Shown one piece after another: positions 10,955 through 22,608 of a stretch of 64,000 nt of DNA. The stretch spans positions 124,001 to 188,000 of the forward strand of contig MKTL01000005.1 of assembly GCA_001897605.1 (NCBI GenBank), given 5' to 3'. Under the pieces are notes generated by a model. That model had not been told where the DNA came from. It searched no databases and worked only from the letters and a program-made list of their open reading frames with translations. The DNA comes from Clostridiales bacterium 38-18. Its GTDB lineage: Bacteria; Bacillota; Clostridia; Peptostreptococcales; Acidaminobacteraceae. Each line of letters begins with the position of its first letter. The first letter of the stretch is position 1. The translations under genes were made by a program, and so were the position numbers.

Positions 10955-11086
10955 ATTATTTTTTAAGAGAATTCCAATAATAGGATGCTATAGTGATTTA
11001 AGGGTGACAATATATTAACAATACAAGTCAATATCATGACGATTTTCTAACAAGCTTTAGATTGCAAGAGAGATAGAGAGGTAAAG

Positions 11087-12256
11087 ATGAGACATTGGAT
11101 CAGCAAAAATTCGAAGGTGCTTTCAATCCTGTTTTTCGTACTAATTTGGTGCATCGTTGCTATAGCAACTGGGTGTGAGAAGCAGAATATCGAGACATCT
11201 GAAGGTACGGATACATATTCAGAAGAATCGTCCACGGACACAGAAGTAAATGAAACAACAGACTCAGAGCTATCACTTCTAATGCCTGAATACATGGGAC
11301 ATATTTACTTGTATGGTGAGGAGCATAGTGTAAAGCGCATCTTAGATCATGAGTTTGAGATTTGGAAAGGGTTTTATGAAAATCAAGGGATGCGTCATTT
11401 GTTCATAGAAATGCCTTATTATACTGCTGAGTATTTTAATTTATGGATGAAAGCTTCAGATGATGAAATTATTATGACCATTTATGATGAATTCAGAGGG
11501 ACTGCAGCGCATAACATGGACTATATTAATTTCTATAAAAGAATTAAGGACGAACTCCCTGAAACCATCTTTCATGGGACGGATGTAGGGCATCAATATC
11601 AAACCATTGGCAATCGCTATTTGAGCTATCTTGAGTCGCAAGGCCAACAGGACTCTGAAGCCTATAAAACAACCTTAGCTGTAATGGCACAGGGTCAGTA
11701 TTTTTATGATCATAATGATGATAATTATCGTGAAAATAAAATGGTAGAGAACTTCCTAAGAGAGCTTTCACTGATTGATAATGAAGATATTATGGGCATT
11801 TATGGTGCAGTGCATACTGGACTGGATGCAATGAGCTACAATGGTCAGATTGATTGTATGGGAAAACAACTCATGTCACTATACAGCAGTCAGATTGTTT
11901 CAGAGGATTTAACGTGGTTGGCGAAAGCCATTCAACCCATCAGAATCGATCAAAAAGAGGTAGAAGGTCAGATCTATGATGCCGGTTATTTTGGGAAGCA
12001 AGATTTGACAGGATTTAAGGATTTTTCTTATAGGGAGTTTTGGCGACTTGAGGATGCCTATGAGACGTTTAAAGGATATCGTAAAACGGGAGAGGTGCTA
12101 CCATATGACAACTATCCTACAAAGGTGGCGTCTGGTCAGGTTTATTTGATTGAGTATGTAAAAACTGACGGTAGCAGCTACCGAACAGTTTATATTTGCG
12201 AAGATGAAATGTGGAACAATCAACTGTCGACAGAAGCGATTAAAGTTGATTTTTAG
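11087..12256 (+). CDS. putative lipoprotein, ChaN/TraB-like haem-binding or esterase-like fold
   Basis: Signal peptide with lipobox-like AIATGC; YGEEHSVKRI and HLFIEMPYY motifs. Confidence 0.5.
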   Translation: MRHWISKNSKVLSILFFVLIWCIVAIATGCEKQNIETSEGTDTYSEESSTDTEVNETTDSELSLLMPEYMGHIYLYGEEHSVKRILDHEFEIWKGFYENQGMRHLFIEMPYYTAEYFNLWMKASDDEIIMTIYDEFRGTAAHNMDYINFYKRIKDELPETIFHGTDVGHQYQTIGNRYLSYLESQGQQDSEAYKTTLAVMAQGQYFYDHNDDNYRENKMVENFLRELSLIDNEDIMGIYGAVHTGLDAMSYNGQIDCMGKQLMSLYSSQIVSEDLTWLAKAIQPIRIDQKEVEGQIYDAGYFGKQDLTGFKDFSYREFWRLEDAYETFKGYRKTGEVLPYDNYPTKVASGQVYLIEYVKTDGSSYRTVYICEDEMWNNQLSTEAIKVDF

Positions 12257-12262
12257 TGAGGA

Positions 12263-13597
12263 TTAGCCTTCATAGACCGTAACGCGATTTCTCCCGTTAT
12301 TCTTAGATTGATACAGGGCTTTATCCGCTTTGGAAATCACCAAATTTAGTTGTGATGCGTTTTTGCAGGATGCAATCCCAATACTTACGGTTATACCAAA
12401 TGGCGATTGACCTTCAGGTATAAATTCAATTTCAGATATCCTTTGTCTAAACGAGTCTAGCAGCTGGATAACCAAATCGGTATCGGAAAGAGAAAGATAT
12501 ATGAGAAACTCTTCACCACCGTACCTACATATTTCAGCGTAGGGGATAAAATGTGATTTAGCTACCTCTGAGATTTTCCTAAGGACTTCATCTCCCATAT
12601 CGTGACCATAGGTGTCGTTTATATTTTTAAAGTGGTCTAGATCAAACATACAAATATAGCCTAATTGCGTCACATTTTCAAAGACTTTATCTAAAAAAGA
12701 GAAGTAATAGCGTCTATTTCGAAGGCCGGTGAGGGGGTCATTATTTGCGAAAAACTCCAACTCGGCCTCGTATATTTTTTGTATGGTCAGGTCGCGAATA
12801 ACCGCAAAAAAACCATAATACAGGTTCTCATTTTTGATTATTGAGAGTGTAATTTCAAGAATTTTTTTCACGCCATTTTCATTTGTAAATTGATGTTCAA
12901 ATTGATAGTCTCCGGCTTCAACTATTGCAGTGACACATGTTTGATATAATGCATCCGAAATATGAAGTAGCTCATTAAACCGTGTAGGCTTTAATTGATA
13001 GTCAGCCGTAATGCCGATGATCTGTTCAAGTGCAGAGTTGAAATCGACAATTTTAAGGTAACGAATGCTATCGTTAATCAGTGCATTTTTATCTACCCAA
13101 TCGTTCATTTTGAGACTCTCTGGTAGGATGTTGAATAAAAAGCCGTCCTTCGAATGGTTAAATAGCGCTGTAAGATGCCGTTACTGATTTGAAAGCGCAC
13201 GCCTTACTTTGACGAGCTCTGTAACGTTATAGCCATAAGCAATATAGTATTCAATCTGATCTATATCTGCAGAGTTAAATACAGGCTTTATTTTCAAATC
13301 TAAATCATTAATGGTCCCATTCAAATCTTTATATTGCGCTTCAAATCGAACAGTTTGTGAGGTAATTGCGGCTTCTTCTATTGCAAATAAAATTCTATTT
13401 TGCATTTCATCAGAATGAATCCAGCAGGGTAAATCCCAGTAGGGATTATTAATAAGATCATCGCGTTCAGAGCCACTTAGTGCAATAAAGGATTGGTTTA
13501 CCGCATAAATTTCACCCTCTGGTGTGAGTATCGCAGTTAATGAAGGTGCTTTATCAAAAACAGTTTGAAAGACAGAATCAGAGTCTAATTGAATCAC
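12263..13597 (-). pseudogene. PAS-PAS-GGDEF diguanylate cyclase gene split by one in-frame TAA (codon 13183-13181 on minus strand)
   Basis: Two minus ORFs (13597-13181, PAS; 13108-12263, PAS/GGDEF with GGEEF) are in the same frame; the 24 codons between are open and read like PAS sequence (RHLTALFNHSKDGFLFNILPESLK). Confidence 0.75.
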
Positions 13598-13638
13598 CGC
13601 CTATATTAATAATGTAAAAGCATAAATGAAGCCTGTAG

Positions 13639-14511
13639 TTACTTTCTTGCGCCACTTCTATAGATGGCAGCCTCGTAGAGCATAAGGGTTGCGGCGATGC
13701 CCACATTAAGAGAATCACAATCCCCATACATCGGGATTTTTACTAGATCAGTCTTAATATTCACATCATACCAATCCCTTGATATACCATAGCGCTCGCT
13801 ACCCATAACGATGGCGATTCTACCGTTATAGTTTTGTTCGTAGTAGAACTTATCTGCGTCCGTATCGGTTAAGATGATTTTATAGTTGTTTTTAGTAAGC
13901 CATTCGATGATGTTTGCGGTTTCATCTTCAACTATAGGTACTTTAAAGCATGAGCCTTGGCTGCTTCTAAGGATTTTCGGATGGGTTACGCGTGTTTTTC
14001 TATTACAAATGAAGATGGCGCTTGTGTCTGTGCCATCGCTAGAACGGATGATCGTTCCTATATTGCCTGGTATTTCTAGGCCATCTAATACGACGATGAC
14101 TTCATGCTTCTTAGGGCTGAGATTGTGTAAAAAGGTCTGTGGAAATTTTGCTAGTGCAAAGATACCTGCAGAGGTACCAACCTCAGCAATTTTCTTAAAG
14201 GTCGTCGTCGATACGATGTGGATTTCTTCCGCCATTTCACAAAGAGAAAGCATAATTTGATAGGCGTCGTTGGTTGTGATACTGTCGAGGTCAAGTAGCA
14301 ACGCTTTTACCTTAACATCGTATTTAATCAGTTGACTACATGCCCAAATGCCTTCCACGCCAACAAGCTTTTCAGGATTGGACTTGGTATTGCCAACGAC
14401 GGCTTGTATCTTTTTTATCACCGCTGCATTTTTACCTGTAAGGCGGCACTTTTCAGGATAATCCGTTCGAATAGAACGTTCCTTTTCTTCAAGGGTTTGC
14501 TTTATAAACAT
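13639..14511 (-). CDS. TrmH/SpoU-family RNA 2'-O-methyltransferase
   Basis: VVLDGLEIPGNIGTIIRSSDG, IAIVMGSERYGISRDW, IPMYGDCDSLNVGIAATLMLYEA. Confidence 0.88.
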   Translation of the reverse strand: MFIKQTLEEKERSIRTDYPEKCRLTGKNAAVIKKIQAVVGNTKSNPEKLVGVEGIWACSQLIKYDVKVKALLLDLDSITTNDAYQIMLSLCEMAEEIHIVSTTTFKKIAEVGTSAGIFALAKFPQTFLHNLSPKKHEVIVVLDGLEIPGNIGTIIRSSDGTDTSAIFICNRKTRVTHPKILRSSQGSCFKVPIVEDETANIIEWLTKNNYKIILTDTDADKFYYEQNYNGRIAIVMGSERYGISRDWYDVNIKTDLVKIPMYGDCDSLNVGIAATLMLYEAAIYRSGARK

Positions 14512-14652
14512 GGAGGACTCCTTATATTAAAGATTATTTGTATCACTTCTTTTATCTATGATACTATAGTTTTAAAGAAATTGGAAATAGGTTAGTGCGT
14601 CGTTTTCGTAAGATTCGATATGGAATAGTTATACTTTAAACTGGGAGGTTAT

Positions 14653-15861
14653 ATGAATAGTAAGTCCAATTTAGATTTTAATGAGGTCATCAATCGTCAC
14701 AACACAAACTCGGTTAAATACGATGCCGCTGCAAAAATGGGGAAACCATCTAACTTAATCCCACTTTGGGTTGCAGATATGGACTTCAAAGCACCAAAGG
14801 AAGTCATAGATGCGATGAAAGAGCGTTCAGAGCACGGTATCTTTGGCTATACGGATGCCATTTCTGAGAGTTACTTTAATGCAGTTCAAAATTGGATGAT
14901 CAAACATCATCAATGGACGCCTCAAAAGGAATGGCTCGTTATGACACCAAGTATCGTTAACGCCATCTGCGTAGCCATTCGTACGCTGACTGAGGTCGGT
15001 GATAGCATCATCGTACAGCAGCCGGTTTATCATCCATTTGCAGAATCCATCCTTACCAATCAAAGAAATCTTGTGGTCAATCCGCTTGTATATACAGACG
15101 GCACATACCAAATAGATTTTGAAGATTTTGAACGTAAAATCGTAGAGAATCAAGTTAAAATGTTCATTCTATGTAACCCACATAACCCAGTAGGAAGGGT
15201 ATGGTCAAAGGAGGATTTAACGAAATTAGGCGATTTGTGTGTGAAGCACGATGTTATCGTGGTAGCAGATGAAATTCATGCAGATTTTGTCTATGAGGAT
15301 TTTGGAAATAAGCATGTTGTTTTTTCTGACTTAAAGCCAGAGTATTTAAACAGAACTATTACCTGTACAGCGCCATCCAAAAGCTTTAACCTCGCAGGTC
15401 TACAGCAGTCCAATATATTTATAGCGAATGAGGTTATACGAGAAAACTTTAAAAAAGAATTGGTTCGCATGGGCCTTGGCAATCCTAATGTAATGGGATT
15501 TGTAGCTTGTCAGGCTGCATATGAGCACGGTGAGTCTTGGCTCAAGGCATTAAAGGCATATCTTGTTGAAAATATCCGCTTTATTGAAGGTTTTTTAGAA
15601 GAAAAATTACCTGAGGTAAAATTAATCCGCCCACAAGGTACCTACCTATTATGGCTAGATTTTAGTGCGCTTGGGTTAACACCTGCAGAGCTTAACAGCT
15701 TCATAGCTGAAAAAGCTGGACTTTGGTTAAATTCAGGTACGATGTTTGGCGTTGGTGGTGAAGGCTTTCAAAGAATGAACATCACATATCCGAAGTCGAC
15801 ACTTGAGAAAGCGCTTAATCAGCTATATAATGCGGTGCGTATGCGGGTCGCGAACACATAA
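14653..15861 (+). CDS. patB: PLP-dependent aminotransferase / C-S lyase of the MalY/PatB family
   Basis: LIPLWVADMDF, LCNPHNPVGRVW, VVADEIHADFVY, SKSFNLAGLQQSN. Confidence 0.9.
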   Translation: MNSKSNLDFNEVINRHNTNSVKYDAAAKMGKPSNLIPLWVADMDFKAPKEVIDAMKERSEHGIFGYTDAISESYFNAVQNWMIKHHQWTPQKEWLVMTPSIVNAICVAIRTLTEVGDSIIVQQPVYHPFAESILTNQRNLVVNPLVYTDGTYQIDFEDFERKIVENQVKMFILCNPHNPVGRVWSKEDLTKLGDLCVKHDVIVVADEIHADFVYEDFGNKHVVFSDLKPEYLNRTITCTAPSKSFNLAGLQQSNIFIANEVIRENFKKELVRMGLGNPNVMGFVACQAAYEHGESWLKALKAYLVENIRFIEGFLEEKLPEVKLIRPQGTYLLWLDFSALGLTPAELNSFIAEKAGLWLNSGTMFGVGGEGFQRMNITYPKSTLEKALNQLYNAVRMRVANT

Positions 15862-15994
15862 AAACTTTTTTATATATAAATTAAATTATATTAATATTTT
15901 GTAACAAATAACCTTGCTTTTACGACCTCCTATGTTAAAATGGTTGTAATGTTAAACTTTAAACATTAGAGAGAGAGAAAAGTGGAGGTAGGTA

Positions 15995-17227
15995 GTGAAA
16001 GAAATTTTTAAAAAGTGGAATGCGCTTAGTATTGTTAAGCGTATTATCGTTGGCCTTGTCATCGGTATACTTCTCGCAGTAGCGATTCCCAAACAGGCAG
16101 CCTTTGTTGTGATTTTTGGTTCTTTATTTGTAGGGGCACTTAAAGCCGTTGCGCCGATGTTGGTGTTCTTCTTGGTTATGAGTGCAATAGCACAACATAA
16201 AGCGGGTCATCAATCTAACATGGGATCGATTATTAGATTATATCTACTAGGTACATTTTTAGCGAGCTTAATTGGTGTTATCGCAAGCTTTGCATTCCCG
16301 GTAAGCTTAACCATGGCAGCTGGTGTGGACAGCATTTCCCCACCGGGTGGTGTTGTGGAGGTATTGAAAACGCTTTTGTTAAATGTGGTTGACAACCCGG
16401 TAAAAGCATTATTTAATGCGAATTATATCGGTATCCTAGCTTGGGCTGCGCTACTTGGCTTTATGCTTAGAAGTGCTGCAGATACAACCAAACTGATGAT
16501 TAGCAATGTTGCGGATGCACTTTCTAACGTCGTAAGATTTATCATCAACTTTGCACCACTTGGTATTATGGGCCTTGTATTTGATTCAATTGCAACTAGT
16601 GGTATTGAATCTTTAATGAGCTATGGTCAACTACTTGTCGTACTCGTTGGATGTATGCTGTTTGTTGCATTTGTGGTGAATCCAATCATCGTATATACAC
16701 AGATTAAGCAAAATCCTTATCCGCTAGTCCTCAAGAGTATTAGAGTTTCTGGGTTAACTGCATTCTTTACAAGAAGCTCTGCAGCCAATATTCCAGTGAA
16801 CATGGAGCTTTGTGAAGAACTTGGACTAGACAAAGACAATTATTCAGTTTCGATTCCTTTAGGTGCAACGATTAATATGGCAGGTGCTGCAATTACCATT
16901 TCAGTGCTTTCACTTGCAGCAGTTCATACACTTGGTATCGAAGTAGATTTAGCAACTGCGCTTATTTTAAGTGTACTTGCTGCAGTAAGCGCTTGCGGTG
17001 CTTCTGGTGTAGCAGGTGGTTCGCTTTTACTAATCCCATTAGCATGTAGTTTATTTGGGATCTCAAATGATATTGCAATGCAAGTAGTTGGTGTAGGCTT
17101 TATCGTAGGTGTTTTACAAGATTCATGTGAAACCGCACTTAACTCTTCAACAGACGTTATCTTTACTGCTGCGGCTGAGTTTAAACAATGGAAAAAAGAC
17201 GGTAAAACAATTAAAATTCCTAAATAG
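15995..17227 (+). CDS. sstT: serine/threonine:sodium symporter SstT
   Basis: Characteristic multi-TM sequence incl. [18 protein letters not shown] and [25 protein letters not shown]. Confidence 0.9.
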   Translation: MKEIFKKWNALSIVKRIIVGLVIGILLAVAIPKQAAFVVIFGSLFVGALKAVAPMLVFFLVMSAIAQHKAGHQSNMGSIIRLYLLGTFLASLIGVIASFAFPVSLTMAAGVDSISPPGGVVEVLKTLLLNVVDNPVKALFNANYIGILAWAALLGFMLRSAADTTKLMISNVADALSNVVRFIINFAPLGIMGLVFDSIATSGIESLMSYGQLLVVLVGCMLFVAFVVNPIIVYTQIKQNPYPLVLKSIRVSGLTAFFTRSSAANIPVNMELCEELGLDKDNYSVSIPLGATINMAGAAITISVLSLAAVHTLGIEVDLATALILSVLAAVSACGASGVAGGSLLLIPLACSLFGISNDIAMQVVGVGFIVGVLQDSCETALNSSTDVIFTAAAEFKQWKKDGKTIKIPK

Positions 17228-17243
17228 TTAAATGTAATGACAA

Positions 17244-17290
17244 AAAAACTCAGTGATGATGCACAGGCATCTGTCGCTGAGTTTTTTAAC
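17244..17290 (+). terminator. rho-independent terminator after sstT
   Basis: AAAAAACTCAG...CTGAGTTTTTT. Confidence 0.75.
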
Positions 17291-17364
17291 GGTTTTTTAA
17301 AATTGTAAAAAAATTTTAAAGTGCATTGACAGTAAAAACAAAAAGGTGTATATATAGATTAAGA

Positions 17365-17391
17365 TTAGCACTCGTCAATATAGAGTGCTAA
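17365..17391 (+). promoter_or_regulatory. CIRCE operator (HrcA) upstream of hsp20
   Basis: TTAGCACTC-GTCAATATA-GAGTGCTAA matches the CIRCE consensus (TTAGCACTC-N9-GAGTGCTAA); TTGACA at 17326 and TATATA at 17349 upstream. Confidence 0.95.
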
Positions 17392-17437
17392 CAAAACATA
17401 AATTCACATCTATTTTTTATGAAAGGAGTTGTTAAGC

Positions 17438-17884
17438 ATGGCAGGATTAATACCATTCAACAAAAGACGTAACGATTTAATGGGTGTTGGTTTTGATGAT
17501 TTTCAGAATATGATTGATGACTTTTTTTCAGACACTTGGCCAATGAGAAGAAGCCTCGTCGCAGATACTTTTAAAATTGACGTCCAAGATAGCGAGCAGG
17601 CATATCTAGTGGAAGCAGAAATACCAGGTGTTCAAAAAGAGGAAATAAGTTTATCTTTAGATGACGGAAAACTTAATATCTCGGTTAATAAAGAAGAAAA
17701 TAAAGAAGAAACCAATAAAAACTACATCCATAGAGAAAGACGTATCAGTTCTATGTCGCGCAATATCTTCTTAAAAGATGCAGATGCAGAAGGCATCAAG
17801 GCAAAGCTTGAAGATGGTGTGTTGAAGATTGAAATTCCAAAGCGTAACAAACTTGAAACGTCTAAGATGATCATGATTGAATAG
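17438..17884 (+). CDS. Hsp20/alpha-crystallin small heat-shock protein
   Basis: FKIDVQDSEQAYLVEAEIPGVQKEEI and alpha-crystallin C-terminus. Confidence 0.92.
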   Translation: MAGLIPFNKRRNDLMGVGFDDFQNMIDDFFSDTWPMRRSLVADTFKIDVQDSEQAYLVEAEIPGVQKEEISLSLDDGKLNISVNKEENKEETNKNYIHRERRISSMSRNIFLKDADAEGIKAKLEDGVLKIEIPKRNKLETSKMIMIE

Positions 17885-18019
17885 TAGCCATCCAATTTTT
17901 AAAGTTCAACCAGATTCGACAGTCTAAAAAAGTCCACTTTCAAGTGGGCTTTTTTCATCTAGCATCTTACACAAAATTAGTTTATAATCAAACTAATATT
18001 TTTAAATTATGCTCGATTA

Positions 18020-19018
18020 ATGAAAGGTTTGATTATGGAAAAAGTGATTCAAATGATGCTAGAGTCGGGAAAGGTCGGAGTTGAGCTTTCTCTTTATACC
18101 ATTTTACCGATAATGGTTATAATGATGGCGATCATGAACGTGCTAGACAAGAAAAACATATTGAGCTGGATTGCAAAAGGGGTAGCGCCATTAATGCTCC
18201 TATTTGGTCTACCAGGTTTAGGTGTTTTTGCAATCCTCCAAATTCTTTTTATCAGTTTTGCGGCACCTGTGGCTACGCTTAAAATCATCGATCAAGATGA
18301 TACCATAAGTGATGCTTCTTTGGCAGCGACCTTGGCTGCAATTTTAGTTATGGCACAAGCAAATGCAGTATTTCCTTTGACATCGGTTGGATTGAATCTT
18401 CCTGTGGGTATTGCAACTTCGTTAGTAGGCGGATTAATCGCCAGCTTAATCGCATATAAACTTTTAAAGGGAAAAGAAGCAAAGCAAAGTGACAAAAACA
18501 GCATAGAAACGCACCATTTAAATAAGGACGACTCTGAAAAAAAACTCGAAGCTCTAGAAGCAACGCATAAAAAGAAGAGTATCATCGCACTTTTATTTGA
18601 TGGTGGCGAATCGGGACTTGCCATCGTTCTAAAATCCATCCCACCTTTAATCATAGCTGTATTTTTAGTCAATGTTTTAAAAACAGCGGGTGTTATTGGC
18701 ATTTTAGAGACGATTTTATCGCCTGTTCTCACCGCTATTGGGATACCTAGTGTCGCTGTACTTCCTATTGTGACGAAGTTTATCGCAGGTGGTACTGCCA
18801 TGATGGCGATTATTCTAGACCTTATGAAGCAAGGCCTTATGACCGCTCAAGAACTCAATCGTGTAGCAGGCTTCACCTTAAATCCGCTTGATCCTGTTGG
18901 CCTAGCCGTACTCGTGGCGACAGGGCCTAGAGTAGCAAAGGTTGCAAAGCCCGCAATATTGGCTGCAGTAGTAGGTATCATCATTCGTGGCATACTCCAC
19001 CTGATTATTTTTAATTAA
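18020..19018 (+). CDS. nucleoside-recognition (Gate) domain membrane protein
   Basis: Multi-TM; FIAGGTAMMAIILDLMKQG motif. Confidence 0.7.
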   Translation: MKGLIMEKVIQMMLESGKVGVELSLYTILPIMVIMMAIMNVLDKKNILSWIAKGVAPLMLLFGLPGLGVFAILQILFISFAAPVATLKIIDQDDTISDASLAATLAAILVMAQANAVFPLTSVGLNLPVGIATSLVGGLIASLIAYKLLKGKEAKQSDKNSIETHHLNKDDSEKKLEALEATHKKKSIIALLFDGGESGLAIVLKSIPPLIIAVFLVNVLKTAGVIGILETILSPVLTAIGIPSVAVLPIVTKFIAGGTAMMAIILDLMKQGLMTAQELNRVAGFTLNPLDPVGLAVLVATGPRVAKVAKPAILAAVVGIIIRGILHLIIFN

Positions 19019-19264
19019 ATGGTCTTCTTTGGGGAACCACTTTATCGACATTAACAGCTAGTATCAGTTATCTGATTATCGATATGCTAAAATAGGATTG
19101 AAAGTATTAAGCGCACACCTCACATACAGATATGTTGAGGTGTGTTTTTGCGTTTATTTTCGGTAAAGAAAGTATACTTACTGTCGTTAGTTGTGATAAT
19201 ATAATATTGCGACGGTAAGCATTGGTTGGGGAATCGTTTATCGGGAACCATGTGGGAGGTTATT

Positions 19265-21268
19265 ATGGAGAAAATCAAAGTTAAACGGAGTATTAGGAAG
19301 ACCTTTATCCTAATTTTCATCGTCATTATTGTGTTGACACAGATTGCTGTAGGTTTGGGGACTACAATTGTCGTGGGCACGGTTTTTACAAAGGACAAGA
19401 AAAGCTCAGTCGATTATCTTGGACAACAAATAAGTACATCGGTTGAAAACTATTTAAAGGGCTACGAGACATTAATTCGTTCAATTTCTCAGCAGGAATT
19501 TTCAAAAAAAATAATGTCAGATGCAACTGCAGAGTCAAAGTTATTAGGAATTTTAGATTCTGTTGTAAAAGCAAACCCAGACATACTATTTCTCTATCTG
19601 GGTACAGAAGATAAGCGGATGATCATGAAGCCAGATGACGATTTGGGTGACTATGATCCAAGAACGAGAGATTGGTACATAGCCGCAAAGGAAAAAGGGG
19701 AGTTCATGTGGACAGATCCTTATTTCGACGATACTGTTGGAAAAATGGTCGTAACCGCTTGTGAACCAGTCTACGATGCAGGTGGTAAATTTGTCGGTGT
19801 ATTGGCTGCAGATATTTCACTTGAAACATTGAACCAACAAACAGAAGCGATCCGAATCGGTGAAAGAGGGTATCCAATCATCGTCGATGGTAATAACGTT
19901 ATCATGGCACATGTTAATCCAGATAAGATCGGCACAGAGCTTACAACGACTCAAATAGTTGAGGCACTTAAAACCACAAACGTGAATTCAGTCGAGTATA
20001 ATTTTGAAGAAAATGGGGTTACAAAGAAAAAATATGCCTCAATTATTAGAATGACAGCTGTCAACTGGTCAATTGTTTCAACTTTTTATTATGATGAGAT
20101 TAACAAAAGTATTATTTCAATTATAATCGTAAATGCAATAGAGTCATTGATTGCAATTTTAGTGGCTGTAGTGATAATTTTCTTGTTAACACGTGCCTTC
20201 AACAACCGTATTCGCAAGCTAGTTGCTTCTATGAGTAAGGCGAGAACTGGCAATTTAAGTGAGCATTCAAATATTAATTCTAAGGATGAAACGGGATTAC
20301 TCAGTCAGTATTTTGATGAAACTTTAGAGGATTTATCGAAACTGGTTGGTAACATCCAAAACGTGTCAAATCACTTGACCAACTCGTCGCAAAATCTTGC
20401 TGCCACAAGTGAAGAGGTAAGTGCTTCAGCTACGGAAGTAGCAAAAACCGTAGAAGACATCGCAAAAGGCGCGCAAGATCAGGCATCCGATGCAGAGCAA
20501 AGCTCAGTGATTGCTCAAGCGCTTTCGGATAAGTTTGGTTACCTAAATCAATACACTCAGGATATGGTCAATTCTGCAGAAACTACAGGTAGGGCTTATA
20601 ATGAAGGTATTGAGTCTGTACAGGAGCTTGGTAAACGCAACGATGAATCTCAAAAGGCGAATTATGAAATCGAAATGAGCATCAACGAACTCAATTTAAG
20701 AACGCAAGAAATTGGATCGATACTTGACAGTATTTCTGATATTTCGGTTCAAACCAATTTATTAGCATTAAATGCTTCTATTGAAGCTGCACGTGCAGGT
20801 GAACACGGTCGTGGATTTGCGGTCGTTGCTGAGGAAATTCGAAAGCTAGCAGAGCAATCTGCAAAAGCGACTGAAAATGTTCGTAAGATCGTTGGAGACA
20901 TCCAGCAAGACAGTACAAAATCAGTAGACAGTATGGCGACACTTAAGGCAATCTCAAATAAGCAAAATGAAGCGGTACAAAAGGTAATTGGAGCATTTGC
21001 AACGATTAAGACCGCTTATCAAACGATTTCTAGCAACATTGAATCCATCGGTGGTGCTGTAAAAGAAGTCAACACCGATAAGGAAAGAATCGTCAGCAGT
21101 ATTGAAAATATCTCTGCCGTTTCAGAAGAAACCGCAGCAGCTTCAGAAGAAGTAACCGCATCTATGGAGCAACAAACCTATGCAGTTGAAGAGGTTGCAA
21201 AGGCGGCACAAGAGTTAAGCCAAATTGCAGGAGAGCTGGATCGAGAGATTTCTAAGTTTATTATATAG
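19265..21268 (+). CDS. methyl-accepting chemotaxis protein with dCache sensor
   Basis: [23 protein letters not shown] and [51 protein letters not shown]. Confidence 0.93.
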   Translation: MEKIKVKRSIRKTFILIFIVIIVLTQIAVGLGTTIVVGTVFTKDKKSSVDYLGQQISTSVENYLKGYETLIRSISQQEFSKKIMSDATAESKLLGILDSVVKANPDILFLYLGTEDKRMIMKPDDDLGDYDPRTRDWYIAAKEKGEFMWTDPYFDDTVGKMVVTACEPVYDAGGKFVGVLAADISLETLNQQTEAIRIGERGYPIIVDGNNVIMAHVNPDKIGTELTTTQIVEALKTTNVNSVEYNFEENGVTKKKYASIIRMTAVNWSIVSTFYYDEINKSIISIIIVNAIESLIAILVAVVIIFLLTRAFNNRIRKLVASMSKARTGNLSEHSNINSKDETGLLSQYFDETLEDLSKLVGNIQNVSNHLTNSSQNLAATSEEVSASATEVAKTVEDIAKGAQDQASDAEQSSVIAQALSDKFGYLNQYTQDMVNSAETTGRAYNEGIESVQELGKRNDESQKANYEIEMSINELNLRTQEIGSILDSISDISVQTNLLALNASIEAARAGEHGRGFAVVAEEIRKLAEQSAKATENVRKIVGDIQQDSTKSVDSMATLKAISNKQNEAVQKVIGAFATIKTAYQTISSNIESIGGAVKEVNTDKERIVSSIENISAVSEETAAASEEVTASMEQQTYAVEEVAKAAQELSQIAGELDREISKFII

Positions 21269-21291
21269 TTATATATGAGAAAGAGGCGTTT

Positions 21292-22035
21292 ATGAATACC
21301 ATTTATGAATCTTTAGTTGCTAGAAAATCAACCAGACAATTTGAAGAAAAACAAGTTCCCAGAGAGATTAAACAAGCGCTCTTTAATGCGGGCTTTCAGG
21401 CACCAACTGCAGGCAATCAGATGCTTTATAGTATCATAGACGTAACGGATCAGGGGTTAAAGGATCAATTGGCTGAAACCTGTGATCATCAACCCTTTAT
21501 CGCTAAAGCGCCGATTGTTCTTATCTTTTTAGCGGATACGAGAAGATGGCTTGACGCTTATCATGCAGCAGGGGTAGAAGCGAGAGAACCAGGAATGGGG
21601 GATCTTTTCCTAGCGATACAGGATGCTGTGATTGCAGCTCAAAACATAGTGGTTGCAGCAGAGTCATTTGGCCTGGGGTCATGCTATATTGGGGATATAC
21701 TTGAAAATGTCGAAACCCATCGTGCGCTTCTTAAGCTTGATGAATTTGTCGTCCCTATCGCTATGCTGGTAATTGGCTATCCTACTGAAGGTCAGAAGAA
21801 CAGACAAAAGCAAAATCGCTTTAAAGCGGAATACATTGTACATGAGAATCACTATAGAAGATTAACTGAGACAGAGCTTAGAGAGATGCACCTTAAACAG
21901 TCGGGCAAGCCTGATTATGACTTCGATAGCACGATTACAGCATTTTGCAATCGAAAATACATGTCCGACTTTGCTAAAGAGATGACGCGATCTTCAGAAA
22001 TTTATGCCAATGCTTTCCTGAAAAAAGGGGTATAA
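21292..22035 (+). CDS. nitroreductase family protein (NfsA/FRP-like)
   Basis: RKSTRQFEEKQV, APTAGNQM, GLGSCYIGDI, IGYPTE. Confidence 0.88.
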   Translation: MNTIYESLVARKSTRQFEEKQVPREIKQALFNAGFQAPTAGNQMLYSIIDVTDQGLKDQLAETCDHQPFIAKAPIVLIFLADTRRWLDAYHAAGVEAREPGMGDLFLAIQDAVIAAQNIVVAAESFGLGSCYIGDILENVETHRALLKLDEFVVPIAMLVIGYPTEGQKNRQKQNRFKAEYIVHENHYRRLTETELREMHLKQSGKPDYDFDSTITAFCNRKYMSDFAKEMTRSSEIYANAFLKKGV

Positions 22036-22055
22036 GTAATACAAAGGAGGTCGTT

Positions 22056-22382
22056 ATGTCTGGATTGAGTCAAGAAAGATGTATCCCCTGTTCTCTGGGA
22101 ACGCCACCGATCGTAGGGGAAGAGCTTAAAACACTGAAATCCGAGCTATCAGAAGGCTGGGAAGTAATAGAAGAAACGAAACTTGAAAAACATTATAAAT
22201 TTAAGGATTTTAAATCGGCACTTGAATTTGTCGATAAAGTTGGTGCCATCGCAGAGGAGCAGGGGCATCATCCTGATATCGAGCTGGGATGGGGTCGTGT
22301 GGTTGTCTACTTGATGACACATAAAATCCATGGGCTATCGAGAAATGATTTTATCATGGCTTCGTTAATCGATGAGCTATAA
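22056..22382 (+). CDS. phhB: pterin-4a-carbinolamine dehydratase
   Basis: FKDFKSALEFVDKVGAIAEEQGHHPDIELGWGRVVV. Confidence 0.9.
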   Translation: MSGLSQERCIPCSLGTPPIVGEELKTLKSELSEGWEVIEETKLEKHYKFKDFKSALEFVDKVGAIAEEQGHHPDIELGWGRVVVYLMTHKIHGLSRNDFIMASLIDEL

Positions 22383-22608
22383 GAGATTTATATGTCTCAC
22401 CTTAAGATTATATCGATTTGTGCTTATTGCGCTTGTAAAAATTAAAGTTTCGTAACACTAAATATAAATAAAGGAAAAGTCAGTTATGTATCGAATAATA
22501 TACAAGCTGACTTTTTTTATTTAGCCACAATCTCGCTTGTGGTAAAACCTGAAAGCTCGATACCTAAAGATTTTTATTTAAATATTCAACATCAATATTG
22601 GGGGAACT

